This document shows, piece after piece, positions 26,619-35,282 of a stretch of 64,000 nucleotides of DNA. The notes below the pieces were generated by a model that ran no database searches, was not told where the DNA came from, and saw only the letters and a list, made by a program, of their open reading frames with translations. Each line of letters starts with the position of its first letter. Position 1 is the stretch's first letter. Source of the DNA: a virus; IMG/VR virus record IMGVR_UViG_3300028920_000062, positions 1 to 64,000 of that record; one strand, written 5' to 3'. The translations under genes were made by a program, and so were the position numbers.

Positions 26619-27344
26619 ATGGCACTCAGAGTAACTACAACTGGATCTGACGTAGTTCTGGACGACTTGGGGATTACCGTTGTCCATCCAACCAATAATC
26701 GTGATCTCCGCTTAGAGTTTACTTCTATTGAGCTCAGAGACTCTGCTAACCTTACTGACGCAATCCAACTAGGAGATCTGTTGGTAGATGATGGGACCTA
26801 TCCTATAGCTGCAGAAGATTATGACCCTGATGAGATGCTTCTCCAGGAACTGAACGTAACGTCTGATCAGAAAAATACAAGCAAAAACGAACTCTTGTCT
26901 GCTGGAGATATAGCCATTGTAGATGGTGAATTTCCTATTGATCTAAATAGTACAGCAGCTTCTACCCGTAATATTTATTCTCTTGATGGCAAATGGATTA
27001 CTTGGGGACTTGAAGCGGGCGATATTGTCGAGGTTGCGGGGAACGCAGCAGCAGGAACTTACACAGTAGAGTCCGTGACAGATCAGCAGAACTTCGTTGT
27101 AGCTGAAGGTGTTTTAGATAGCACTGGTGGGACAGTCACGATTTATCATCCCTCAGCTTCTACTAAAATCGGCGTGGATAGTTCTAGCCTAAACTATAGC
27201 TCTTCCAGTACGCTACAAGAGGTGCTGGAGGACTTGAATAATGTAGCAAGCTTTCAACCTAACAGGATGATTATGGAAACCGACGGAAAGCTGGTATATA
27301 TTGGAGATGGCGATATCTGTCTGACAGAGATATATATCCCATAA
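26619..27344 (+). CDS. Fibre-adaptor protein (241 aa)
   Basis: The N-terminal ~85 residues repeat the adaptor domain of the gene at 25067 (LDDLGITV, then ELRDSANLTDAI, then LLQEL), so both probably plug into the same virion site. The middle is beta-rich (GDIVEVAGNAAAGTYTVESV); the end is short (VYIGDGDICLTEIYIP) and lacks the knob. It may be a connector for the fibre encoded next. The start follows an AGAGGA site after an intergenic hairpin. Confidence 0.65.
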   Translation: MALRVTTTGSDVVLDDLGITVVHPTNNRDLRLEFTSIELRDSANLTDAIQLGDLLVDDGTYPIAAEDYDPDEMLLQELNVTSDQKNTSKNELLSAGDIAIVDGEFPIDLNSTAASTRNIYSLDGKWITWGLEAGDIVEVAGNAAAGTYTVESVTDQQNFVVAEGVLDSTGGTVTIYHPSASTKIGVDSSSLNYSSSSTLQEVLEDLNNVASFQPNRMIMETDGKLVYIGDGDICLTEIYIP

Positions 27345-27354
27345 GGAGTTAGTA

Positions 27355-28284
27355 ATGGCCCTTCACAAGACTCTACCTATTACTGAACTACATAGGATAC
27401 AGTCATTATCTTATGCCAATCAGTCTGCTCGAGAAGGGGCCTCTGGCCTTACTGCAGACGACGTAGGTCGAGTGGCTATCCAAACTGACGATAGTAGCTT
27501 TTATGTATTGGCTGATCACTCTCCCGTTACTTGGGTGCAAATTACTGGTTCTGACCTAGATGATACAGACGATCTGCCAGAAGGGTCAACTAATCTGTAT
27601 TATACAGAGGCGCGTGTATCTGCAAATAGCGACGTTGCGGCTAATACAGCTAAGGTTAGTGCGGACGGTTCAGTTACTACGCATAACGACGTTACTAGTG
27701 CGGGATCAGGGCAGATCATCACCTCGGCCGAGCGGTCGAATATCGGTCTCAATACAACACACCGAGGCTTAACCAATAACCCTCATAGTACAGACGTGGG
27801 AAACTTGGGCTCTGGCACTCTAGCTGAGCTCAATGCTGCAATCACTGATGCTACTCTTGATGATTCTAGTGATCCTAGAGATCCCAATGCTCATACCCAT
27901 ACCAAGTCTGAAGTCACAGATCTTTTTGATGAATATGGTTCTGACGAGACCTCTTCTACTTCAACTGCTGCTGGATTTGAACAGGCCTATAGGTTTACCA
28001 CTTCATCTTTGACTGCAGACACTTATGAGATTAGTTGGTATTGTGAGGCCAAGAACGATACTTTGAATGGAATTACTCGAGTACGTGTCCAGTTAGACGA
28101 CACAACTGATCTCGGATTTGCGGATATTGCAATTACCGTGAATACGACAGTAGACTTTCCTATGGCAGGTAGTATCCAGGTAGCTCTTGGTGCTGGTACG
28201 CACACAATAGATATAGATTTCTATCCGTTTACCGGCACCACCGCCGAAGTTAGACGCAAGAGAGTCGCTGTGAGGAGAATCTAA
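27355..28284 (+). CDS. Phage fibre protein (309 aa)
   Basis: Shaft motifs typical of phage fibres are visible: DDLPEGSTNLYYTEARV at about residues 73-89 and NPHSTDVGNLG at about 142, then HTHTKSEVTDL. The last ~110 residues are a beta-rich globular end (YRFTTSSLTADTYEISWYC onward). The N-terminus differs from both adaptor types seen in neighbouring fibres. AAGGAGT precedes the ATG, and the stop overlaps the next start. Receptor binding or a fibre segment is inferred. Confidence 0.72.
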   Translation: MALHKTLPITELHRIQSLSYANQSAREGASGLTADDVGRVAIQTDDSSFYVLADHSPVTWVQITGSDLDDTDDLPEGSTNLYYTEARVSANSDVAANTAKVSADGSVTTHNDVTSAGSGQIITSAERSNIGLNTTHRGLTNNPHSTDVGNLGSGTLAELNAAITDATLDDSSDPRDPNAHTHTKSEVTDLFDEYGSDETSSTSTAAGFEQAYRFTTSSLTADTYEISWYCEAKNDTLNGITRVRVQLDDTTDLGFADIAITVNTTVDFPMAGSIQVALGAGTHTIDIDFYPFTGTTAEVRRKRVAVRRI

Positions 28285-29945
28285 TGCCGACTATCAGCTA
28301 TACAATATCTTCAGACTTTACATCCCTGGTGGGAGACGATCCATATCTCAAAGAACTAGAGGAAGAGATTCGTGCCTCCTCAGAGAGTGGGCTAGTTAGC
28401 AAGTTTCTCTATACAGAGCTGACTCCACCTGCTTCTCCGACTACCTGTGTGGTCTATGTTTCGTCCGCTCTTTCTGGAGCCGAGGATACGGAGCTCGATT
28501 CTATTATTGCAGCACATGAGGGATATGTAACAATTCCCAATCCTCCAGGACCTCCAGGTGAACCGAGTGGCGTCGCCCAGCTCGACGAGAACGGTGAGGT
28601 CCCAGCAGAGCAGATATCAGAGGCGAGTGTCACGCAGCACGAGAGCGCCATCGACCACGACAACATCGCCAACAACGGGACCAACACGCACGCTCAGATC
28701 GATTCCCACGTTGGAAGCTCCAGCAACCCTCATGGTGTGACCGCAGCTCAGGCTGGGGCCGATCCATCCGGGACAGCGGCCTCTGCGGTTTCAAGCCACG
28801 AGGCGGCGGGTGACCCCCACAGCCAGTACCAGAAGGAGTCCGAGAAAGGGCAGGCGAACGGGTACGCGAGTCTTGATGGAGATGGTTTGGTTCCCGAGGA
28901 CCAGCTCCCCGAAGGAACAGGTGGCGGTCCTCTCGTCAAGATGTTCCAGGGCGTCGATGTCACCGGAAACATGCAGGTCACCAACACCGCGCAGGTCATC
29001 CCGTTGACCTTCGAGACCATCAAGGATGACTACTACGCTCATTCGACAACGGTGAACCCCGGCGAGATCGAGATCTTGGAGGAAGGCTGGTACCGCATCG
29101 TAGCCACCCTCTGCGTTGCTACGTTCGGGTCTGACGGAGGTACGCGAGGAAACCCGCAGCTCCACATCGACATCGATACCGGGTCTGGGTTCGTACAGCA
29201 GCCAGATAACCTTGGGGGCTATATCCGGGAGGACGGCTCTGAGTCGCTGTCTTGCACGATCACAGGCATCGGGATTTTCTACTTCGAGGAGGGGGACAAG
29301 TTCCGGCTCACCGTAGTGGACTCTGTCACCAATGAACCCGACGAGCAGACGGTCCCCTACAGCTCACGCTGCCTGGTGGAGTACATTGACCGGACTGGCG
29401 CGGCCTCTGGAGTCGTCAACAACCTGAAGGACATCGGCGACGTCAACGCACCAGCTCCTTCGGATGGTCAGGCTCTCGTCTTCGACAATGCCACCAGCAA
29501 GTGGGTGGCGGGTGATGTCGGAAGCTCTGGCCTCGGAGACCTCGAAGAGGTAATTGTCTCCTCCGAGCGAAGCACGTCCAGTACAAGTTGGACGGACGTG
29601 TCCAGTGTTTCGATCACGTTCACACCAGCAGCTGGTGAGCGAGTCCTCGTCCATGCTCAAGGGGTCGTTCAGAGTTCAGGCTCCGCTGGCACGCGCGCCG
29701 AAGTGGACATCGCACAGAACAACAGCGGCTCCTTCGTGCTGTTGGGCGGTACCCGTGGCTCTCTATGGATCGAGTCTTTCAACTCTGCTCAGGACTGGCC
29801 TTGGAGCATTACTCGGGTCATTGAGTTCAACAACGCGGTCTCGACCACCATCAAGCTCCAGTTCCGTTCGAGTGATGGTGCCGAGACTGTCGGGATGCTT
29901 GGTCAGCTCACCCCAATCGTCCTGCAAGTTCTTCGAGGAGTATAA
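28284..29945 (+). CDS. Mosaic fibre/adhesin with GC-rich foreign C-terminal part (553 aa)
   Basis: Residues about 1-85 form an adaptor domain shared with the next gene (SDF...L..EI.ASS, then a LS.....L...V.AH.G pattern). From codon ~88 (PPGPPGEPSGVAQLDENG) onward the G+C rises sharply and codons change to C/G-ending. The foreign part has fibre-shaft motifs (NPHGVTAAQ, DPHSQYQKESEKGQANGYA) and two beta-rich globular domains, the first resembling a C1q/TNF-like trimer fold (GWYRIVATLCVATF), by eye only. This looks like a native virion anchor with an imported receptor-binding part. Confidence 0.78.
   Translation: MPTISYTISSDFTSLVGDDPYLKELEEEIRASSESGLVSKFLYTELTPPASPTTCVVYVSSALSGAEDTELDSIIAAHEGYVTIPNPPGPPGEPSGVAQLDENGEVPAEQISEASVTQHESAIDHDNIANNGTNTHAQIDSHVGSSSNPHGVTAAQAGADPSGTAASAVSSHEAAGDPHSQYQKESEKGQANGYASLDGDGLVPEDQLPEGTGGGPLVKMFQGVDVTGNMQVTNTAQVIPLTFETIKDDYYAHSTTVNPGEIEILEEGWYRIVATLCVATFGSDGGTRGNPQLHIDIDTGSGFVQQPDNLGGYIREDGSESLSCTITGIGIFYFEEGDKFRLTVVDSVTNEPDEQTVPYSSRCLVEYIDRTGAASGVVNNLKDIGDVNAPAPSDGQALVFDNATSKWVAGDVGSSGLGDLEEVIVSSERSTSSTSWTDVSSVSITFTPAAGERVLVHAQGVVQSSGSAGTRAEVDIAQNNSGSFVLLGGTRGSLWIESFNSAQDWPWSITRVIEFNNAVSTTIKLQFRSSDGAETVGMLGQLTPIVLQVLRGV
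28546..29940. other. GC-rich foreign segment inside the fibre gene
   Basis: Roughly 1.4 kb with clearly higher G+C than both flanks (about 60 percent by eye against mid-40s), C/G-ending codons, and no CTCGAG site although that hexamer is common elsewhere in the window. Composition returns to the local norm exactly at the end of the gene. Confidence 0.8.
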
Positions 29946-29948
29946 ATA

Positions 29949-30596
29949 ATGGCAGTATCTAAATATTCTTTTTCTGTTTCAACTGACTTTCCGAACCAAA
30001 AAGCTAATATTGCTGGTTTGATTAAGGAGATCCAGGCTTCTTCTATTGTCACTGCGATTGATCATATTGATCTAAATGGTGACGACTGTGATGTTTGGTT
30101 CAAAGCTGAGCTTTCAGCTGGAGATGAAACTACTCTTGGAACAGTGGTGGTAGCTCATACTGGAGAGCTTGTTTCAACTCCAAAGACCGATGAGGGCGTC
30201 CAGTATGTAACAATTCTTCCAGGCAAAAGTGGAAGAATGTTGCTTATTGAAGGTCTCCAGTTTGATGCACCTGCTGACGCAGACACAAACGGAGACCTTG
30301 TCTTATCTGAGACCCGAGAGATTCAGGGCGCGGTTGTTGAGGTAGCTAATGCTGAAAAGGGAGACTATGTTGAGCTTCAAGTCGTAGCTCCAGATGGACC
30401 TCCATATGAGGGAGCTGTAGTGGGACAATTTGCCATTACAGTCTACATCCCACCGAGCGGCAAGATCGACCCCATTGTATCTGAGAGTACAGCTTCATTC
30501 CCAGCCGGGTTCAAATTCAGGCTCAAGTATCATGCTGTTGCCGGAGGATCTACTCGAGAGGTCTATGTTGCGTTTAGAATGAGGCATGATGTCTAA
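29949..30596 (+). CDS. Fibre-adaptor protein (215 aa)
   Basis: The N-terminal ~85 residues match the adaptor of the previous gene (STDFPN, then GLIKEIQASS, then AELSAGDETTLGTVVVAHTG). The remaining part is a beta-rich domain (EGLQFDAPADADTNGDLVL, then GAVVGQFAITVYIPPSG) without shaft motifs. It probably occupies the same attachment site or caps it. The ribosome site AGGAG lies inside the end of the previous gene, and composition is back to the window average. Confidence 0.65.
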   Translation: MAVSKYSFSVSTDFPNQKANIAGLIKEIQASSIVTAIDHIDLNGDDCDVWFKAELSAGDETTLGTVVVAHTGELVSTPKTDEGVQYVTILPGKSGRMLLIEGLQFDAPADADTNGDLVLSETREIQGAVVEVANAEKGDYVELQVVAPDGPPYEGAVVGQFAITVYIPPSGKIDPIVSESTASFPAGFKFRLKYHAVAGGSTREVYVAFRMRHDV

Positions 30597-31035
30597 TTTT
30601 AAGGCTATAGCAGACAATATCAGAACTGCTGATATTCTGTTAGTTAGAATGAAGGACACTTTGTTTGCTGCTCAGGGATTTTGGGAGCATGCCTATATTT
30701 GGAATGGAAAGAAGCTGGTCGGGGTACACGGAGAATGGAAACTAACTGGAATTATGAAGGATCCCGCAGATGTGGGCCTGTTCAGAGTCGTGTATAATTT
30801 GGATGAGGAAGAAAAGAAAGTGCTACATAAAGCTCTTAGGTATTGCGCTTTCTTTCGTCAATGGTGGCCGGCTAGGCTCTGGAGATGGTTAACTGGAAAA
30901 GATAAGGTATTTACTAATTCTGAGTTAATCGCTAGAGCTTTCAATAAGATAGATCGCAGATTCAACGATAATCCTGTTTGTGAGATGACACCCTCGGATT
31001 TTGATAAAAGCGGGATTACTGTTAGAATTGCTTAA
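30586..31035 (+). CDS. Permuted NlpC/P60-type (YiiX-like) protein with missing catalytic Cys (149 aa)
   Basis: The layout resembles permuted NlpC/P60 peptidase-like proteins: an early ADILLVRMKD strand, a His in a WEHAYIW setting (H35), and a late helix TNSELIARAFNKI. In active relatives this helix starts with the catalytic Cys (CSEL); here N111 stands in its place, so a hydrolase role is unlikely and a binding role more likely. C82 in RYCAFF is not in the expected position. The start ATGATG overlaps the previous stop. It sits between fibre and neck genes. The family assignment is by motif and moderate. Confidence 0.5.
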   Translation: MMSNFKAIADNIRTADILLVRMKDTLFAAQGFWEHAYIWNGKKLVGVHGEWKLTGIMKDPADVGLFRVVYNLDEEEKKVLHKALRYCAFFRQWWPARLWRWLTGKDKVFTNSELIARAFNKIDRRFNDNPVCEMTPSDFDKSGITVRIA

Positions 31036-31068
31036 CACAAGCTATAATCCCATCAGGAGGTAGGACCA

Positions 31069-32043
31069 GTGGCCACAAGAGGAGTACGCGCAGGCGAGAC
31101 AATTGGACTGAGAGCACGGTTCAAGGATGATCTTGGCGAAAATGCTGAGGCTTCTGATGTCTATGTCCATATCTTTGATCCTACTGTAGAAGACTACGAA
31201 GACCTTAATAATGCTGAGGTAGTTTCTGGTGTAGCAAACTATTTGGGCGAGGGAATCTTTGAGTATATTTTTACTCCTCCTGATATTGATGGCATTTGGC
31301 ATGACTTCTGGGAGGGAGAGCTGACCAGCCAAACCCTTTCTGGTCACTTTACTTTTGAGGTATCAGCCTCAGGACTTATCAATTCACTAACTTCTCAATT
31401 AGCCGATAACAATGTCGTCCATGTAGAGATTCCTTCGGGCATACAGCCTGTTACAGGTTCAGCCCTCGAGAGTCCCTATGAGTTTGACTTCATGACCATA
31501 ATCGACCCTGGCTACTCTAATGTACGCAAGGTGCGCCTAGAGATCGGTGCTTTTGTTAGCAATCTCTTTGATGACGTTATTCAGACTGCTATTCTTGAGG
31601 CATCTCTAGAAACTGATGTCATTACATTCTACACCGTAGACCAACAAACCGATGTATATCAGCATGCCAGACGGGAATATGTCACCTGTATGGCATCCGC
31701 TATCATGCTCAATAACATTGCGGCCGGTAGTCTTCGGAGCAAGACTCTAGCTGATCTTAGCGTAGAATACGACTCTTCGGCTCTACATAAGAACCTGGAT
31801 AGGCTAAGAGAATGCATGGCTCGGTGGGAACCACAAGTTATTGCAGGAGGTCTAGCCAAAAAGATTACCCAGCCTAAGGGCGTAATCAAAGGTGAGTATG
31901 ACCCAGATAGGCCTATCTTTAGTAGGCTCTGGCAGTCTCTAGATGACGGGACGGTATCTAGACGGATACCAGCTGCTAATACTCGAGAACGCCCTCCCTT
32001 CAAGCGCAGGTACAAGACTACCTATAAAAAGAGGTACTGGTAA
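31069..32043 (+). CDS. Probable head-tail connector/neck protein (324 aa)
   Basis: The start is GTG 31069 with AGGAGG at 31055-31060. Residues about 1-110 are an Ig-like beta domain (LRARFKDDLGENAEASDVYV, then GIFEYIFTPPDIDGIWHDFW). Residues about 195-270 are helical and resemble phage head-completion adaptors (SAIMLNNIAAGSLRSKTLAD, then SVEYDSSALHKNLDRLRE). The C-terminus is very basic (RPPFKRRYKTTYKKRYW). The order connector, neck, terminator, sheath fits the next three genes. It overlaps the next start. Confidence 0.65.
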   Translation: MATRGVRAGETIGLRARFKDDLGENAEASDVYVHIFDPTVEDYEDLNNAEVVSGVANYLGEGIFEYIFTPPDIDGIWHDFWEGELTSQTLSGHFTFEVSASGLINSLTSQLADNNVVHVEIPSGIQPVTGSALESPYEFDFMTIIDPGYSNVRKVRLEIGAFVSNLFDDVIQTAILEASLETDVITFYTVDQQTDVYQHARREYVTCMASAIMLNNIAAGSLRSKTLADLSVEYDSSALHKNLDRLRECMARWEPQVIAGGLAKKITQPKGVIKGEYDPDRPIFSRLWQSLDDGTVSRRIPAANTRERPPFKRRYKTTYKKRYW

Positions 32044-32627
32044 TGGGTCTTTGGGATCGTAGATCTACTCCCGATAGAACCTTCGGTCCTACAGCTAGGA
32101 CTGAGCCCGATATGCGCCAGGAGCTCAATAATATGTTCGATGGGACCTGGCAGGAAATTCCCAAGAAACAACCTGCACTTCTCCGAAAAATGAGAAGAGA
32201 TGATAATGGCAATAAGATCGCCTGTCCGTGTGTCGATAGCCTTACAGGAGAAGCAGACGTAGATACATTTTGTCCTATTTGCCATGGAGAAAGGTGGATC
32301 TGGGACGAGATATGGGTAGACGTGTATATGGTTGAGCTCGGCAGTGATGTTGGCAAGGCTATTAGGGAGCAGCTAATTGCTCCTGGACACATGAATATCC
32401 CGCTCATGGTTTTTTACATGCGCTCGAGTGTAGAAATTACAAAAGATGATAAGGTAGTAGAGGTAGTTAGAGATGAGGCTGGCGATCCTGTTCTTCCTTA
32501 CCGGAGATATAGGCTTTATCGTATCAATGCCCATATTGATTTGAGGGCAGATAATGGTAAACTTGAGTACTGGAAGCTTGATTGTTATGTCGAAGAACGT
32601 AAGTTTCTCAACGGGGTGGAAGGCTAA
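32043..32627 (+). CDS. Neck/connector protein with a Cys-rich zinc motif (194 aa)
   Basis: The motif CPC, then CPICHGERW (about residues 60-83) has four Cys in a CxC...CxxCxG arrangement that would bind one zinc. The C-terminal half is beta-rich (YRRYRLYRINAHIDLRAD). It overlaps its upstream neighbour by one base and is two bases from the next gene. Position before the tail-terminator candidate and the sheath suggests the head-tail joint; the family is not recognised. Confidence 0.6.
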   Translation: MGLWDRRSTPDRTFGPTARTEPDMRQELNNMFDGTWQEIPKKQPALLRKMRRDDNGNKIACPCVDSLTGEADVDTFCPICHGERWIWDEIWVDVYMVELGSDVGKAIREQLIAPGHMNIPLMVFYMRSSVEITKDDKVVEVVRDEAGDPVLPYRRYRLYRINAHIDLRADNGKLEYWKLDCYVEERKFLNGVEG

Positions 32628-32629
32628 CA

Positions 32630-33343
32630 ATGTCAACGCTTCAGGATATATTGAGTGAGGATCAGGTCAAAGAAGAATCTCGGATCAAGGTGCATCGGCA
32701 GTACACTGAAATCGTTTCCGAAATTCGTGGCTCACATCCTGGCTTAGATAGATCCAAAACGCTTGGTAAGGCTAAATCTCTTCTGGAATTCTACGACTTA
32801 GTAGACCAAGCGATAGAGATGTATGAGACTAGAGCCAGTATTCCTGAGCAGTATCGGGTTAATTTCACTCAAGAAGAACCTGATTTTGCTTCAGAAACAG
32901 AAACGATAACCTTTAGTTTAGTAAAGAGAGAGCCTGGTGCGTTTAGCCAGGGTGCGCCGTTTCAGGGTGACATAAGAAACTTAAGACCAATTTTTAGAGA
33001 AGAAGGAGAAGACCCTGAGAATCCCGGATATCGGCAGATCACCACTGGTTACTTGTATGACAATATTGTTCGGTTCACTTGTTGGGCTAGAACTAATAAG
33101 GTCGCTAACCAGCGGGCTCAATGGTTTGAAGATTTGATGGAGGAGTATGTTTGGTGGTTCACCATGCAGGGGTGCCAGCGAGCAATTTATTATGGGCAAG
33201 AAAAAGATGTCGTTACAGTGGTTAACGAAAACAAATGGTACGGACGCCCGATTAACTTCTTCGTGAGAACTGAGAAACTGAGAGTTTTGAAGGAAAAGAC
33301 ACTAGAGGAAATCTATATAAAACTGGCTGTTGAAAGAGAGTAG
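32630..33343 (+). CDS. Probable tail terminator/neck protein (237 aa)
   Basis: The helical N-terminus (about 1-70) is followed by a beta domain with TGYLYDNIVRFTCWARTNKV and a helix RAQWFEDLMEEYVWWF, a pattern seen in phage neck and tail-completion proteins where a domain samples the outer tube ring. No catalytic motifs are seen. It is directly upstream of the tail sheath, the expected place of a tail terminator. Functional call by position and pattern only. Confidence 0.6.
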   Translation: MSTLQDILSEDQVKEESRIKVHRQYTEIVSEIRGSHPGLDRSKTLGKAKSLLEFYDLVDQAIEMYETRASIPEQYRVNFTQEEPDFASETETITFSLVKREPGAFSQGAPFQGDIRNLRPIFREEGEDPENPGYRQITTGYLYDNIVRFTCWARTNKVANQRAQWFEDLMEEYVWWFTMQGCQRAIYYGQEKDVVTVVNENKWYGRPINFFVRTEKLRVLKEKTLEEIYIKLAVERE

Positions 33344-33366
33344 AAGCCTGTAAGGAGGATCCGTAA

Positions 33367-35268
33367 ATGGCTCATGATTACCTGCCAGGAATCTTCAAGG
33401 AAGAACAGGACGGCAATCTAACTATTTTGCCTGTCAACAACAATCCTGTTGTTCTGGTAATTGGTACAGCTAGTCAGGGTGATTCTGCTGTTGTACACTC
33501 AGTTGACCGCGTAGCGGACTCAGCTCGTGAGTATGGCAAAGATGGAACTCTAACTAGGGGACTATATGAAGCCTCTACCGCAGGTGCCCTCAATCTAAGA
33601 CTTTATAGGATCGGGGCTACTCCAGCTACCCTAGAAACTGACTTCGGTGCAACCATCGAAACAGTCTCAAGGGATGATTCGGCTGGAGAAGACTACCTGA
33701 TCTTTTGGGATGACTCGGCGCTACGCCTACGTTTGTGGCGTGTAGTGGATGAGGAGCTCGTGTATGACAACGATCCATCGACCCCTGATAACAGGGTAGA
33801 TCTGGGTGAGGTTGTTGTTACAGGAACTCTAGCAACCAATGGAGGAGCAGATTGGGGAGACCTCGCAGGTGGTAGCGGTGAAAAGACTCTAGCTGATCTT
33901 GACGGAGAAGCTGGATTTACTTACACCGCAGGCACAGATGGTCTGAACCTATCCAGAATGAAGATGTACGAGGAGCTTTTCAGTGCGTATCAGCTGCTCG
34001 AGGATCAAGAACTGGATGTAGTTCTTCCAATGAATGTGTACCTGGATGATCTTAACGTCATGGATATGAGCGAAGCGACTGTGTCAGGCCTTGGCCTGAC
34101 TAGCCTTTCTGATTATCCAACTGCTGGTTCTGCTACTGACGTTTTGGGTAAGGTCTATGTAGAAGAGGTGGATGGCGAGAATTTGTTCTGGTGGTGGTTC
34201 CCATCACAGCCAAATGCTTCCAGCCCAACCTTTACTGCTGCACAGATTTACCCATCTGGTTATGATGCAGACAAGAAGGCAGATGGAACTACAGATCTGG
34301 CTGCTTCTGACTTCCATGAAGTTAACTTTGCATACCAGTTGGCAAACTTCTGCTGGACACAATCTAGAGATAACACCGACATGACTGGTGTCATTGGTGT
34401 ACTTCCACCAACTTCCTTTACTTTGAAGGATATGGCACGTTGGGTTGGTCAGCTTCCAGAATTCGAAACAGATAGCAACGGCAATAGAGTCGTTGCTACT
34501 GGCGGAAATGGAACCGGTCTTCTCGGCAACAAGTTTATGTCAGGTCGCCTCTCTAGTGGTGGTGACTCTGGAACACCAGGCCTAGCTATCAACGGTGTTG
34601 ATGGTTTGGCAAATGGTGGTTTCATTGCAACAGATACCAACTGGCTAGATGGAACACACATTAAGGATCTGAATGATGCTCTTATCGATATCGGTAAGTA
34701 CATTAGCGTAGTGGCAACCTACCCTGTTATGTCTAATCCAAGCAGAGTATCTGCCTATACCGCTACTGGAGCATCTACATATGGTGGTTTTTATTCCGGG
34801 CTAGATGTTGACTCAGCACCGACCAACAAACTACTCGGACATATCCGACTCCCAGCTCGCATCAATACGTCTAAGCTAGACATGCTTGCTGGACAGCGTT
34901 ACGTCACATTCCACTCAAAGCCAAAGGGCATTGTTATTAGCGATGGACCAACAGCAGCGAGACCGAATAGTGACTATACGCGTCTGTCCACAGTGCGTCA
35001 GGTTAAGGCAACTGTTGATGAGATCAGGCGAGTAGGAGAACCATTCCTAGGTGAGAGTATGTCAGGTGCCCAGACAGCTGCGCTAGACACAGCTGTTGAC
35101 CAGGCAATGTCTAATTTGGTGAGACTTGGTGTGATTCAGAGGTACGAGTACCAACTGATTATCACTCCGCAGATGAAAGTTTTGGGTCAGGCAATTATCG
35201 AACTTAAGATAGTACCAGCGTTCGAGCTACGGCAGATTACTGTCCAAGTAGCTCTGGCGGCGGTATAA
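33367..35268 (+). CDS. Contractile tail sheath protein
   Basis: 633 residues, in the usual size range. It forms the contracting outer tube of the tail. The N-terminal motif DYLPGIFKEEQDG, then NNPVVLVIGTASQGDSAV, is typical of sheath proteins, and the C-terminal domain (TRLSTVRQVKATVDEIRR, then MKVLGQAIIELKIVPAFELRQITVQVAL) is the conserved sheath C-terminal fold. A central insertion forms the surface domain. A strong AAGGAGGA site precedes the ATG. This gene is the main evidence for myovirus morphology. Confidence 0.92.
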   Translation: MAHDYLPGIFKEEQDGNLTILPVNNNPVVLVIGTASQGDSAVVHSVDRVADSAREYGKDGTLTRGLYEASTAGALNLRLYRIGATPATLETDFGATIETVSRDDSAGEDYLIFWDDSALRLRLWRVVDEELVYDNDPSTPDNRVDLGEVVVTGTLATNGGADWGDLAGGSGEKTLADLDGEAGFTYTAGTDGLNLSRMKMYEELFSAYQLLEDQELDVVLPMNVYLDDLNVMDMSEATVSGLGLTSLSDYPTAGSATDVLGKVYVEEVDGENLFWWWFPSQPNASSPTFTAAQIYPSGYDADKKADGTTDLAASDFHEVNFAYQLANFCWTQSRDNTDMTGVIGVLPPTSFTLKDMARWVGQLPEFETDSNGNRVVATGGNGTGLLGNKFMSGRLSSGGDSGTPGLAINGVDGLANGGFIATDTNWLDGTHIKDLNDALIDIGKYISVVATYPVMSNPSRVSAYTATGASTYGGFYSGLDVDSAPTNKLLGHIRLPARINTSKLDMLAGQRYVTFHSKPKGIVISDGPTAARPNSDYTRLSTVRQVKATVDEIRRVGEPFLGESMSGAQTAALDTAVDQAMSNLVRLGVIQRYEYQLIITPQMKVLGQAIIELKIVPAFELRQITVQVALAAV

Positions 35269-35282
35269 GGAGGAACCGTTAA

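Noticed and set aside
28454-29660. Long antisense open frames in the GC-rich fibre segment
   Set aside because: They mirror the coding strand of a clear fibre gene; high G+C lowers stop frequency in all frames. No ribosome sites or domain motifs.
29941-29948. TATAAATA, the consensus of T4-type late promoters, just before the gene at 29949
   Set aside because: It directly abuts the ATG, so the transcript would start inside the gene; a similar TATAAATA lies within the coding region near 43376, and no copies stand at operon heads. Probably chance.
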